A stretch of DNA of 64,000 bases from an uncultured Mediterraneibacter sp. (GCF_934309415.1 NZ_CAKRDI010000015.1:15241-79240); one strand, 5' to 3'; positions 1 through 8,610 are shown, counted from the first letter of the stretch. Translations and numbers: made by a program. The notes: generated by a model not told the origin, from the letters alone.

Positions 1-1035
1 ACCTGTATCATTGGAGGAGCCGGAATTTTACTCATCGTTGCTTCTGTGATCAATGGAACAGTAGATAATCTGGATGGCCAGATGTTCGCAGGAGCATCCG
101 CAGGTGTGAATATCAAGGCGATTATCGGAGTTGCAGCACTGTCACCGTTCTATTTCATTGGATTTGATGTAATCCCACAGGCGGCAGAGGAGATTAATGT
201 TCCTCCGAAAAAAATCGGAAAGATCCTGATCTTATCCGTTGTACTTGCAGTGATCTTTTATGCATTAGTTATTGTAGCGGTCGGACTTGTCATGAATCCT
301 GGAGCTATTGTTGCTTCTCAGGAGGCAACAGGACTGGTTACAGCAGATGCCATGGCAGCAGCATTCCACACGAAGATTATGGCGAAAGTAATTATTGTCG
401 GCGGTATGTGCGGAATTGTTACTTCCTGGAACTCTTTCCTTCTTGGAGGTTCCCGTGCAATGTACTCTATGGCAGAGTCTTACATGATTCCTAAGTTTTT
501 TGCAAAATTACATCCAAAGCACAAAACACCAATTAATGCACTGATCTTGATTGGAATTCTGACGATGCTTGCACCTTTCGCAGGAAGAAAAATGCTCGTG
601 TGGATCAGCGATGCCGGTAACTTTGGATGCTGCCTTGCTTACTGTATGGTTGCTATTTCTTTCATGATTTTAAGAAAAAAAGAATCTGACATGGCAAGAC
701 CATATAAGGTTCCTTGTTATAAGTTCTTTGGGACAATGGCAGTGCTTATGTCTGGATTCATGGTGGCAATGTACTGTGTTCCGGGAAGCGGCGGAAACCT
801 GATTCTTCAGGAATGGCTGATGGTGCTTGGATGGTCAGCACTTGGTGTTGTCTTCTATGTAGTATGTAAAGTGAAATACAAAGAATCCTTCGGTACTCTT
901 GTTGAACTCATCTCTGATGAGGATGCAGCAACTCTGATGCCGGAGGCAGATGAAGAAGAGCTTGATAAAGTCATTGATGCAGCAATCGACCGTGTACTGA
1001 TGCAGAAGAGTAATCTGATTGGCGGCACTGTTTAA
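1..1035 (+). CDS. APC-family amino acid permease, C-terminal part
   Basis: The reading frame is open from the first base, so the gene starts upstream of the window; about 344 residues are visible. The protein is very hydrophobic with eight or more membrane segments and reads like the C-terminal two thirds of an amino acid/polyamine/organocation permease. A segment with FYFIGFDVIPQAAEE matches the region around TM6 of that family, and the tail is acidic and cytoplasmic. It is followed by an alcohol dehydrogenase, a cupin regulator and a GABA-type aminotransferase, so GABA or a related amino acid is the likely substrate. The family call is firm; the substrate is inferred from neighbours only. 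Confidence 0.85.
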   Translation, partial: TCIIGGAGILLIVASVINGTVDNLDGQMFAGASAGVNIKAIIGVAALSPFYFIGFDVIPQAAEEINVPPKKIGKILILSVVLAVIFYALVIVAVGLVMNPGAIVASQEATGLVTADAMAAAFHTKIMAKVIIVGGMCGIVTSWNSFLLGGSRAMYSMAESYMIPKFFAKLHPKHKTPINALILIGILTMLAPFAGRKMLVWISDAGNFGCCLAYCMVAISFMILRKKESDMARPYKVPCYKFFGTMAVLMSGFMVAMYCVPGSGGNLILQEWLMVLGWSALGVVFYVVCKVKYKESFGTLVELISDEDAATLMPEADEEELDKVIDAAIDRVLMQKSNLIGGTV

Positions 1036-1143
1036 ATCAAAACAGATTGTTAAACAGAATGTGAATATGAACAGAAGTGAAGCAGTGGTTTGCGGGCAGT
1101 CCGGCAAACCACTGTTGTATAAAAGAAAGGATGGACAGGCAGT

Positions 1144-2328
1144 ATGAATGAATTTAGTTTTTCTGTTCCGCAGAATATTACAGTAGGAAAAGGAAGTCTG
1201 GCAAAGCTTCCGGAAGTTGCAAAGAAACTGGGCGGTTCTCACGCATTCCTCATGTCAGGACCGCATCTTGCGAAGATGGGACTGGTGGAGAAAGCAACAG
1301 AATCTTTAAAAAGTGCCGGAATTGAAGTAGATACATTTACAGAGATTGAAGGAAATCCATCCGTTGAAACTGTAGAGAAAGCGACAGCGGCATTTAAAGA
1401 AGCCAGTGCAGATTTTATCGTTGCATTTGGTGGAGGATCTCCGATGGATGTAGCGAAAGCTGTCGGTGTGACTGCAAAATACGGTGGAAGTATTACAGAA
1501 TACGAAGGAGCTCACAAAGTTCCGGGACCGATTATTCCATTGATTGCAATTCCGACCACAGCCGGAACAGGATCAGAAGTAACGGCATTCTCTGTAATTA
1601 CAGATCATAGCAGAGATTATAAGCTGACGGTATTCAGTTACGAGATTCTTCCGGCCTATGCGATCCTGGATGCAGAACTTCTGACTACAGCTCCGGCAAG
1701 TGTGGCAGCGGCCTGCGGAATTGATGCATTTATCCACGCAGAGGAAGCTTATATTTCTACAGCGGCATCTCCATTTTCTGATGCGATGGCAGAGAAGGCT
1801 ATGAATCTGATCGGAAAAAATATTCGAAGATTTGTTGCAAACCGTGGCGATATCGAAGCGGCAGAGGCGATGCTGGTTGGATCTCTTTTTGCAGGAATTG
1901 CATTTTCTTTTGCGAGACTTGGAAATGTACATGCCATGAGCCATCCGGTCAGTGCATTTTTTGATGTTCCTCATGGGGTGGCTAATGCAGTGCTGCTTCC
2001 GGTGGTTGCAGAGTACAATGCATTGGCAGATCACGGAAGATATCTGACAATTTATAATGATATCAGTCTGGTTCCTGCTTATGAAGAAGAGTTCGAGCCT
2101 CTGATGCTGGTAGATGCGATCTGTGAACTGTGCGAAGCAATCGGAATTCCAGCCAATCTGACAGAAGCAATCAATAATGCAAGTAAGACAGGACCGGTCA
2201 GTACAGAAGAAATCGAGAGTAAGATTGAGGCGATGGCTGTAGATGCTATGAAGAGTGGTAATATCGCAGTAAATCCGAGATCTTCAAGACAGTGTGATAT
2301 TGAGATGCTGTATAGAAAAGCGTTATAA
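1144..2328 (+). CDS. Iron-containing alcohol dehydrogenase (group III)
   Basis: A 394-residue protein of normal length for the Fe-ADH family. The NAD-binding loop GGGSPMDVAK lies near residue 97 and the conserved IPTTAGTGSEVT block near 138. Metal ligands are recognisable as D and H in GIDAFIHAEEA and two further H residues in NVHAMSHP and DVPHG. The enzyme would reduce an aldehyde or oxidise an alcohol with NAD(P). It lies 108 bases after the permease and before a regulator and an aminotransferase, so it may act on the semialdehyde made by that aminotransferase. A second, divergent Fe-ADH closes the cluster, so the two may differ in substrate. The start is ATG preceded by an AAAGGATGG ribosome site. 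Confidence 0.88.
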   Translation: MNEFSFSVPQNITVGKGSLAKLPEVAKKLGGSHAFLMSGPHLAKMGLVEKATESLKSAGIEVDTFTEIEGNPSVETVEKATAAFKEASADFIVAFGGGSPMDVAKAVGVTAKYGGSITEYEGAHKVPGPIIPLIAIPTTAGTGSEVTAFSVITDHSRDYKLTVFSYEILPAYAILDAELLTTAPASVAAACGIDAFIHAEEAYISTAASPFSDAMAEKAMNLIGKNIRRFVANRGDIEAAEAMLVGSLFAGIAFSFARLGNVHAMSHPVSAFFDVPHGVANAVLLPVVAEYNALADHGRYLTIYNDISLVPAYEEEFEPLMLVDAICELCEAIGIPANLTEAINNASKTGPVSTEEIESKIEAMAVDAMKSGNIAVNPRSSRQCDIEMLYRKAL

Positions 2329-2449
2329 GATTCATAATAGTGCGCTGTTAATATGGCTGTAACATTCAACTTAAAGGAAAGACAAATACAATAATAAGGA
2401 ACTCCCTGCGGTCGTTACAATAAGCTGTGGTCTGAACAGTGAACAAGCA

Positions 2450-2481
2450 GTACTGTTCGCAGTTATGCTGTAAACAGTAAC
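2450..2481 (+). repeat. Family B short palindromic element
   Basis: A 32-bp near-palindrome starting GTACTGTTCGC and ending GTAAACAGTAAC. It is flanked by GAACAAGCA on the left and GAACAAACA on the right (8 of 9 identical), an imperfect target duplication. It lies between the alcohol dehydrogenase and the regulator gene. Confidence 0.7.
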
Positions 2482-2541
2482 GAACAAACAACGGGGAGTT
2501 ACTTGTATATACAGCAGAGAGTGTGAAAGAGGGGATAGTGG

Positions 2542-3105
2542 ATGGATTATTTATCACATAATGTATCAGAAAATTTAAAGAAAATCCGAAAGGCAAAAGG
2601 AATGAGTCTTGAACAGGTCTCAGAACAGACCGGAGTGAGCAAAAGCATGCTGGCACAGATTGAAAGAGGAACTGCTAATCCATCTCTGGGAGTATTGGGG
2701 AAGATTACGAGTGGGCTTCGAATTGAGTTTCAGCGCCTGATTGATCCACCGAGGGTGGATTATTGTCTGGTGACGCCGAAAGAACTCGTACCGACAAAAG
2801 AACTGGAAGGACAGTACAAAGTGTGGACTTGTTTTCCCTATGAGGATTCTCAGTCTGTAGAGGTGTATCGAATTGATATTGAGCCTGGAGGATGTTATTT
2901 CAGTGGAAGCCACGGAGAAAAGACGAGAGAATATCTTACTGTAACAGAAGGTGTGCTGACGGTAGAATCTCATGATCATATGCAGGAAATTCGTGAGGGG
3001 CAGATCTATAAATTCGAGACAGATCAGCCACATATATACAGAAATCTGGGAGAAGATACAGCGTGTTGTGTGTGCTTCTTTCTGGACTATACAAGAATTA
3101 TATAA
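2542..3105 (+). CDS. XRE-family regulator with C-terminal cupin domain
   Basis: A 187-residue protein. Residues 8-65 form a helix-turn-helix of the XRE type (LEQVSEQTGVSKSMLAQIER). Residues 105-180 form a small beta-rich cupin (YFSGSHGEKTREYLTVTEG). This architecture is that of PuuR-like regulators of amine and amino acid catabolism, where the cupin senses a small molecule. It sits between an alcohol dehydrogenase and a GABA-type aminotransferase and probably controls the cluster; the effector is not visible. The start is the ATG after GAGGGGATAGTGG. Confidence 0.85.
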   Translation: MDYLSHNVSENLKKIRKAKGMSLEQVSEQTGVSKSMLAQIERGTANPSLGVLGKITSGLRIEFQRLIDPPRVDYCLVTPKELVPTKELEGQYKVWTCFPYEDSQSVEVYRIDIEPGGCYFSGSHGEKTREYLTVTEGVLTVESHDHMQEIREGQIYKFETDQPHIYRNLGEDTACCVCFFLDYTRII

Positions 3106-3309
3106 ATAGATTACTATATGATATACCGATAGAGAGATGTAAATTTTGAATAAAAAGAAATTAAAGGATGGAGCACAGTATGAATTGCAAGGAAATGATA
3201 CAGATTAAAAAAGATCAGTGAGATGCTGGAGTGTATGTTTTTAAGATACAGAACAGTCAGCAGAGTTTAAGCAATGGAAAGTATGTAAGTGATTCAGGAG
3301 GGAATTATT

Positions 3310-4683
3310 ATGACAACAGCAGAGTTAGCAAAAACATTACCAGAGATTGTTACAGCACAGGTACCGGGACCGAAGTCCAAAGAACTTCTCGACAGAAGAG
3401 ACGCAGCCATCCCACAGGCACTCTGTGGAAAAACTTATCCGATTTGTATCAAACAGGGATCCGGCGCAATGTTTGAAGACATGGATGGAAATAAATTCCT
3501 CGACTGGGTCGGAGGTGTCGGAGTTCTGAATATCGGATATTCTCACCCGGAAGTAATTGAAGCAGTAAAAGTACAGGCAGAGAAGTATTTCCATACAATC
3601 TTTAATGTTTATGTCCATGATGGATATGTCACATTAGCTGAGAAATTAAATGAGATCATGCCTTGCAAGGGAGACGTGAAGAAAACTTATTTCGCAAACT
3701 CAGGAGCTGAATGTGATGAGAATGCGATCAAGATTGCAAAAGCATTTACAAAGAGAAGTGGAGTGATCTGTTTCACAGGAGCATTCCATGGAAGAACAAA
3801 CCTTACAATGGCATTGACAGCTAAGAAAGTGTATGCTGTAGGTATGGGACCGTTCCCGGCAGGTATCTATCGTGCACCATATCCATATCTCTATCGTGCA
3901 CCGAAAGGATATACAGAGGAAGAAGCAATCCAGTATTATATTGATGAACTGAACCGTATCTTTGATGAGGGTGCACCGGCATCTGAAATCGCATGTATGA
4001 TCGTTGAGCCGTTCCAGGGCGAAGGAGGATTCATCCCAGCACCGATCGAGTGGGTGAAAGCAGTCCGCAAGATCTGTGATGACAATGGAATTCTCATGGT
4101 AGCAGATGAAGTACAGTGTGGTAACTGCAGAACAGGAAAATATTTCGCATCTGAGTATTGGGCAGAAGCAGGAGCAGCACCTGATATCATTACTACAGCG
4201 AAATCTCTTGGAGCAGGAATGCCGGTTTCTGCAATTACAGCAAGAGCAGAGATTATGGATGCAGCACCGGCAGGAACAATCGGTGGAACCTTCTGCGGTA
4301 ACCCGGTTGCATGTGCTTCCGCACTGGCAGTCCTGGATGTAATGAAACGGGATGATTATGCAGGAAAGGCAAGACATATCGGTGAGGTTGTAACAAAGCG
4401 TTATAAAGAGCTGCAGGAGAAATATCCGGTGATCGGTGATGTCAGAGGGCTTGGAGCTATGATTGGTATTGAATTCGTAACCGACAGAGAAACAAAAGAG
4501 CCTGCAACAGCACTTACAGCGAAGCTGATTCAGAATGCACTGCAGAAAGGTCTCCTTCTGGAGAGCTGCGGTACAGCAAGCAACACGGTTCGTTTTCTTG
4601 CTCCGCTTACAATGACAGATGAGCAGATGGAGAAAGGACTGGAGATTTTTGAGGCAGCACTTGTAGAGGCGTTGGAAGATTAG
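3310..4683 (+). CDS. gabT: Class III aminotransferase, probably 4-aminobutyrate transaminase
   Basis: A 457-residue PLP enzyme of class III. The cofactor-binding motif is visible as ANSGAECDENAIKIA, the D that contacts the pyridine nitrogen as MVADEVQCG, and the Schiff-base lysine as TTAKSLGAGMP. It would transfer the amino group of GABA to 2-oxoglutarate, giving succinic semialdehyde. A perfect CAGGAGGG ribosome site nine bases before the ATG at 3310 decides the start; an in-frame ATG at 3289 precedes that site and is unlikely. The gene directly downstream encodes a 4-hydroxybutyrate dehydrogenase-like enzyme, which supports the substrate. Related omega-amino acids remain possible. Confidence 0.85.
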   Translation: MTTAELAKTLPEIVTAQVPGPKSKELLDRRDAAIPQALCGKTYPICIKQGSGAMFEDMDGNKFLDWVGGVGVLNIGYSHPEVIEAVKVQAEKYFHTIFNVYVHDGYVTLAEKLNEIMPCKGDVKKTYFANSGAECDENAIKIAKAFTKRSGVICFTGAFHGRTNLTMALTAKKVYAVGMGPFPAGIYRAPYPYLYRAPKGYTEEEAIQYYIDELNRIFDEGAPASEIACMIVEPFQGEGGFIPAPIEWVKAVRKICDDNGILMVADEVQCGNCRTGKYFASEYWAEAGAAPDIITTAKSLGAGMPVSAITARAEIMDAAPAGTIGGTFCGNPVACASALAVLDVMKRDDYAGKARHIGEVVTKRYKELQEKYPVIGDVRGLGAMIGIEFVTDRETKEPATALTAKLIQNALQKGLLLESCGTASNTVRFLAPLTMTDEQMEKGLEIFEAALVEALED

Positions 4684-4716
4684 GGGAGCTTTGTTGAAGA
4701 AGGAGAAATGGAAGGA

Positions 4717-5838
4717 ATGAAAGCATTTTCAATTAAAACAGAAATAGAAGAATACACAACGTTTGAGCAGTATGCAAAAGAAGTACAGCTTGGAGCGGAT
4801 GATCTGGTTCTCTGTGGAGAACATACTTATCAGAAATATATCGCTCCGCTAAATCTTGATGTACAGACTTTATTCCGTGAGAAATATGGAAAGGGTGAGC
4901 CGACAGATGCCATGGTGGATGCTATGCTTGATGAACTTCGAACTAAGGCATTTGGACGCATCATTGCGATTGGAGGTGGTACTGTAATTGACATTGCAAA
5001 GGCAATCGCAGTAGCAGGAGCAGAAGATAAAGTGGATGATCTCTATGATAAAGTTGCAGAGTTAAAAAAGATGCATCCACTTGTAATTATTCCAACTACC
5101 TGTGGAACAGGAAGCGAAGTTACAAATATTTCTGTGATCAATCGTGTAAGCAAGGGTGTGAAAATGGGACTTGCATCGGATGCAATGCTTGCGGACAAAG
5201 CAGTGCTTATTACCAATATGTTAGATTCACTGCCATATCAGATTTTCGCAACATCGTCCATTGATGCGATGGTACATAGTGTGGAATCTTTTTTAAGTCC
5301 AAACGCCTGCAGCATCTCACGCCTCTTTTCAAAAGAGGCGTTGAAGCTGATTCTTATCTGCTGGAAAAAATCAGTTGAAGCAGGTGGAGGAGATGCATGG
5401 AAGAATTACGCGGCAGAATTTTTGAAAGCATCCAACTGGGCCGGTGTTGGTTTTGGTTATGGTGGCTGCGCGGCAGTTCATGCATGTGCTTATCCGCTTG
5501 GATCTGTTTATCATATTCCACATGGACAGTCGAATCAGCTGATGTTTAAAGATGTTATGAAGAAATACAAAGAGATTCAGCCGGAAGGAAAGATTAATGA
5601 ACTGGAGGCTGTGATTGCAGAAGTGTTGGAGGTGACGCAGGAAAATGCACTGGATACGCTGTATCAACTGATGGATCAGATCTTAAAGAAAGAACCACTC
5701 CATGAATTTGGAGTAAAAGAAAGTGATCTGCCGGTATTTGCAAAAGATGTGATTCAGACACAGCAGAGACTGCTGAAAAATAATTATATAGAGCTAACCG
5801 AAGAACAAATATTAGAGATCTATCGTGCTGCATATTAA
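4717..5838 (+). CDS. 4-hydroxybutyrate dehydrogenase-like iron alcohol dehydrogenase
   Basis: A 373-residue Fe-ADH with IIAIGGGTVIDIAKAIA (NAD loop), IPTTCGTGSEVTN, and metal ligands in SIDAMVHSVESF, AAVHACAYP and YHIPHGQSN. The length and short N-terminus resemble clostridial 4-hydroxybutyrate dehydrogenases, which reduce succinic semialdehyde with NADH. It lies 33 bases after the aminotransferase, so the two are probably cotranscribed. ATG 4717 is favoured because the AAGGAG site at 4700-4705 is at a good distance; ATG 4708 would be only two bases from it. The stop codon abuts a family A repeat. Confidence 0.82.
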   Translation: MKAFSIKTEIEEYTTFEQYAKEVQLGADDLVLCGEHTYQKYIAPLNLDVQTLFREKYGKGEPTDAMVDAMLDELRTKAFGRIIAIGGGTVIDIAKAIAVAGAEDKVDDLYDKVAELKKMHPLVIIPTTCGTGSEVTNISVINRVSKGVKMGLASDAMLADKAVLITNMLDSLPYQIFATSSIDAMVHSVESFLSPNACSISRLFSKEALKLILICWKKSVEAGGGDAWKNYAAEFLKASNWAGVGFGYGGCAAVHACAYPLGSVYHIPHGQSNQLMFKDVMKKYKEIQPEGKINELEAVIAEVLEVTQENALDTLYQLMDQILKKEPLHEFGVKESDLPVFAKDVIQTQQRLLKNNYIELTEEQILEIYRAAY

Positions 5839-5985
5839 AGTGTGCATTAAAAATCATTTCTGTGGGATGCATGCCTGCTTCGTGGTAGTTGCGCTTATAA
5901 GGATGACGTGGCCCTACGTCATCCTTATTCAGACAAAATTTCCAGCAAATTGCAGCATACATCTCACAGAAAGTATTTTTCAGAT
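5837..5985. repeat. Family A repeat, divergent copy
   Basis: Begins with AAAGTGTGCATTAAAAATCATTTCTG and ends with CACAGAAAGTATTTTTCAG, the two ends being imperfect inverted repeats matching the full copy at 7029-7192. A GGATGACG / CGTCATCC hairpin fills the middle. It begins at the stop codon of the dehydrogenase and is followed by sigma-factor debris. Confidence 0.65.
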
Positions 5986-6059
5986 AACATATTTTTTCAT
6001 CATCAAATTTTTCGGTAATATCAATTTTCTGATTCTTATAATAAACCCAGACAGAACCA

Positions 6060-6326
6060 TTATCGTAATATATTCCTTCGCCAGAAAGTGCGGGTTACAT
6101 TTTTAGCTTTATTTATGACAATGCGGATCAGCCACGCTCGGATATGCTGTTGGTTTTCAAATTCTTTTTTACTTGTATAATACTGAACAAATGCTTCCTG
6201 AACGATATCTTCGGCGTCCATTTGATTTTTGCATACATTAAATGCAACGGCATACAGATTGTCCTGATGAAAATAAATTTAAAGATAAAAAATTTCATTT
6301 TCTGATTGACAATTTTTGGAATCCAT
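6060..6326 (-). pseudogene. ECF sigma factor remnant (region 2 only)
   Basis: Read on the minus strand from an ATG at 6326, the frame gives 15 residues, a TAA stop, then continues in the same frame with HQDNLYAVAFNVCKNQMDAE, DIVQEAFVQYY and RAWLIRIVINKAKN. These are the hallmarks of sigma-70 region 2 of an extracytoplasmic-function sigma factor. It ends at a stop after FWRRN; region 4 and any anti-sigma gene are missing. In another frame just beyond, YYKNQKIDITEKFDDEK may be a scrap of the lost partner. A strong plus-strand promoter now occupies its 5' end. This is a decayed gene, not a functional sigma factor. Confidence 0.8.
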
Positions 6327-6334
6327 AATATAAT
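6306..6334 (+). promoter_or_regulatory. Strong promoter for the flavin reductase-rubredoxin gene
   Basis: TTGACA at 6306-6311, a 17-bp spacer and TATAAT at 6329-6334, both hexamers perfect. A palindrome TAATAAT-AGTA-ATTATTA at 6342-6359 covers the expected start of transcription and could be an operator. Confidence 0.8.
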
Positions 6335-6386
6335 CTAAATATAATAATAGTAATTATTATTAATATATAAAAAGGAGGTACATTTT

Positions 6387-7007
6387 ATGGAGAAAAAAGC
6401 GTTATACAATTTATCATACGGTGTATTTATGTTATCAACTCGTTCTGGTGAAAAGGCCAATGGATGTATTACAAATACTTGCATGCAAGTGGCGAATAAT
6501 CCGATCAGAATTGCCATTTCTGTTCTGAACAGCAATTATACCTGCGATCTGATCAAAGAGAGTGGCATTTTTGCACTGAGTCTGTTGGATGTTCAATGTT
6601 CTTTTGAGACGATTCAACATTTCGGATTCCAGTCTGGAAGAGATGTAGACAAGTTTGAAGATCTTTCATTGCCGACAGATCATAACGGAGTTCCATATAT
6701 GGGATGGCATGCCTGTTCTGTAATCAGTGGCACAGTAGTAGATCAGCAGGATCTGGGGACACATACACTATTTATTGCAGAAGTTACAGACGCGAAGGTA
6801 TTGAATGACAATGAACCTTTGACTTATGCAGATTACCAGAATCGTGTAAAACCGAAGAAAAAAGATGTATCTCAGGACAGAAAAATCGTTGGCTGGAGAT
6901 GTAAGATCTGCAATTATGTATATGAAGGCAGCGAGCTGCCGGCAGATTATGTCTGTCTACTTTGTGGGCATGATGCCAGTGACTTCGAGCCAATCTATGA
7001 ATCGTAG
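6387..7007 (+). CDS. Flavin reductase fused to rubredoxin (high-molecular-weight rubredoxin)
   Basis: A 206-residue protein. Residues 1-155 form an FMN-binding flavin reductase domain (GVFMLSTRSGEKANGCITNT at residues 13-32). Residues 166-206 form a rubredoxin, with Cys pairs in WRCKICNYVYEG and CLLCGHDASDFE. Such fusions pass electrons from NADH to flavodiiron proteins or other oxygen and peroxide reductases in anaerobes. It has an AAAGGAGGT ribosome site and its own strong promoter. A free rubredoxin follows downstream, consistent with an oxygen-protection electron chain. No terminal reductase gene is in the window. Confidence 0.88.
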   Translation: MEKKALYNLSYGVFMLSTRSGEKANGCITNTCMQVANNPIRIAISVLNSNYTCDLIKESGIFALSLLDVQCSFETIQHFGFQSGRDVDKFEDLSLPTDHNGVPYMGWHACSVISGTVVDQQDLGTHTLFIAEVTDAKVLNDNEPLTYADYQNRVKPKKKDVSQDRKIVGWRCKICNYVYEGSELPADYVCLLCGHDASDFEPIYES

Positions 7008-7028
7008 ATTATAGATATAAGTACAGGC

Positions 7029-7192
7029 TAGAGCGTGTCTGAAAAATCATTTCTGCAATCTACATGCCCCACTTTACGGTATATTTTGCCTTCGTTCGGT
7101 TGACGTAGCCCGCTACGCCGCCCTTATTCAGGCAAAATCTCCCACAAATTGTGGCATACATCTTACAGAAAGCATTTTTCAGACACACTCTA
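7029..7192. repeat. Family A repeat, full copy (164 bp)
   Basis: Ends TAGAGCGTGTCTGAAAAAT and ATTTTTCAGACACACTCTA are inverted repeats continuing to 27 bp with three mismatches. The inside holds a GTAGCCCGCTAC-type hairpin. It fills most of the gap between the two rubredoxin genes. No clear target duplication is visible at this copy. Confidence 0.8.
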
Positions 7193-7325
7193 GGAGTCAG
7201 AAGCGCGGATTAGAGTATATTTTACAAAAAAGCGCTAATATTGAATATGAATTGAAAAATAATTATAAGAAAACAAAGTCTAAAAATAGTTTATAAGCGA
7301 CCAGATTTGAAAGGAGAAAAGAATT

Positions 7326-7481
7326 ATGAAATATGTATGTGAAGTATGTGGATGGGAATATGATGAGGAACAGGGATACCCGGAAGGAGGTATTGCACCG
7401 GGAACAAAATGGGAAGATGTGCCGGAAGATTTCGAATGCCCGTTATGCCTGGTAGGAAAAGATCAGTTTGTAGAAGATTAG
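7326..7481 (+). CDS. Rubredoxin
   Basis: A complete 51-residue protein. It has the two rubredoxin knuckles, YVCEVCGWEYDEEQG near the N-terminus and FECPLCLVGKDQF near the C-terminus, which bind one iron through four cysteines. The acidic middle and the length are standard for the family. It would carry single electrons in the cytoplasm, probably with the flavin reductase-rubredoxin encoded just upstream. An AAAGGAGAAAAG ribosome site precedes the ATG. Confidence 0.93.
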   Translation: MKYVCEVCGWEYDEEQGYPEGGIAPGTKWEDVPEDFECPLCLVGKDQFVED

Positions 7482-7547
7482 CTTGCTTTTCTATATGGAG
7501 AGATATATACTGGTCTGAACAGCGTAATGTAATAGGAGGATTAAAAA

Positions 7548-8396
7548 ATGAAAATCGCGGTAACTTATGATAATGGAAATATTTTCCAGCATTTCGGAAA
7601 GACAGAGACTTTCAAAGTATATGAAGTGGAAAATAATCAGGTTGTTTCCAGTGAGGTGATTGGTTCTAATGGTACAGGACATGGAGCGCTGGCAGGGCTT
7701 CTTGCCGGACAGAATGTAGATGTTCTGATCTGTGGTGGAATCGGCGGAGGAGCACAGAGCGCACTTGCTGAAGCCGGGATTGAATTATGTGCAGGAGCAC
7801 AGGGAGATGCTGATCAGGCAGTAGAGGCTTATCTGAAAGGGGAACTGGTGTCTACAGGAGCTAATTGTGATCATCATCATGAGGAAGGACATTCCTGTGG
7901 CGATCATGAAGAAGGACATTCCTGTGGTGGAAACTGTGGAAGCGGCTGTGGGGGACAGAGCGCACTGACAGGACGTAATGTTGGAAAGACATGCCGTACA
8001 CATTACAGAGGAACATTCAATGATGGAACACAGTTTGATTCATCTTATGACCGTGGTGAGCCGCTGGAGTTCGTATGTGGTGCAGGTCAGATGATCAAAG
8101 GATTTGATGCAGCAGTTGCAGATATGGAAGTAGGTCAGGTTGTGGATATTCATCTGATGCCGGAAGAAGCTTATGGCATGCCGGATCCGAATGCAATCTT
8201 TACAATCGAGATTGCACAGCTTCCTGGATCAGAAGATCTTGAAGTTGGACAGCAGGTATACCTGTCTAATCAGTATGGACAGCCATTCCCGGTAAAAGTA
8301 ACAGCAAAAGAAGAAACAACAATCACTTTTGATGCCAATCACGAGATGGCAGGAAAAGAGCTGAATTTCAAGATTGAACTGGTTGAGGTGAAATAA
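7548..8396 (+). CDS. NifX-type domain fused to FKBP peptidyl-prolyl isomerase
   Basis: A 282-residue protein with two folds. Residues 1-100 match the dinitrogenase iron-molybdenum cofactor (NifX/NifB C-terminal) fold: KIAVTYDNGNIFQHFGKTE and DVLICGGIGGGAQSAL. Residues 105-135 are a His/Cys-rich linker with tandem EEGHSCG units, a likely metal-binding strip. Residues 140-282 are a SlyD-like FKBP domain with inserted flap (FDSSYDRGEPLEFVCGAGQM, PEEAYGMPDPNAIF). The set suggests a chaperone for metal-containing or redox proteins. It follows the rubredoxin gene and has an ATAGGAGGA ribosome site. No nitrogenase genes are present, so a nitrogen-fixation role is not implied. Confidence 0.85.
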   Translation: MKIAVTYDNGNIFQHFGKTETFKVYEVENNQVVSSEVIGSNGTGHGALAGLLAGQNVDVLICGGIGGGAQSALAEAGIELCAGAQGDADQAVEAYLKGELVSTGANCDHHHEEGHSCGDHEEGHSCGGNCGSGCGGQSALTGRNVGKTCRTHYRGTFNDGTQFDSSYDRGEPLEFVCGAGQMIKGFDAAVADMEVGQVVDIHLMPEEAYGMPDPNAIFTIEIAQLPGSEDLEVGQQVYLSNQYGQPFPVKVTAKEETTITFDANHEMAGKELNFKIELVEVK

Positions 8397-8477
8397 TCAG
8401 GGATTATTAAAAAGATGTTTTATAACATGCATTTTGTTTCAGAAAATATCCGACAAACAGTAGAATCAGATGTATTT

Positions 8478-8510
8478 AAGGCGGGCGTTATTTTGCCCGC
8501 CTTTGATTTA
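8478..8510 (+). terminator. Rho-independent terminator after NifX-FKBP gene
   Basis: AAGGCGGGC and GCCCGCCTT form a 9-bp GC-rich stem with a short loop, followed by a modest T-rich tract. Confidence 0.75.
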
Positions 8511-8610
8511 TGCATATATTATGCTCTTGTTCAGATAAAATCTCCTGCAAATTTGACTTACGTCTTACAGAAAACATTTAAGATGTGCTTTAAAATTTAT
8601 CTGATATTCA

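Noticed and set aside
3180..3221. A 13-codon frame before the aminotransferase gene.
   Set aside because: No convincing ribosome site, and the sequence shows no attenuator-like codon run or terminator.
7548..7850. A possible nitrogen-fixation function from the NifX-like domain.
   Set aside because: The domain is widespread in non-fixing anaerobes and no nif structural genes are present.
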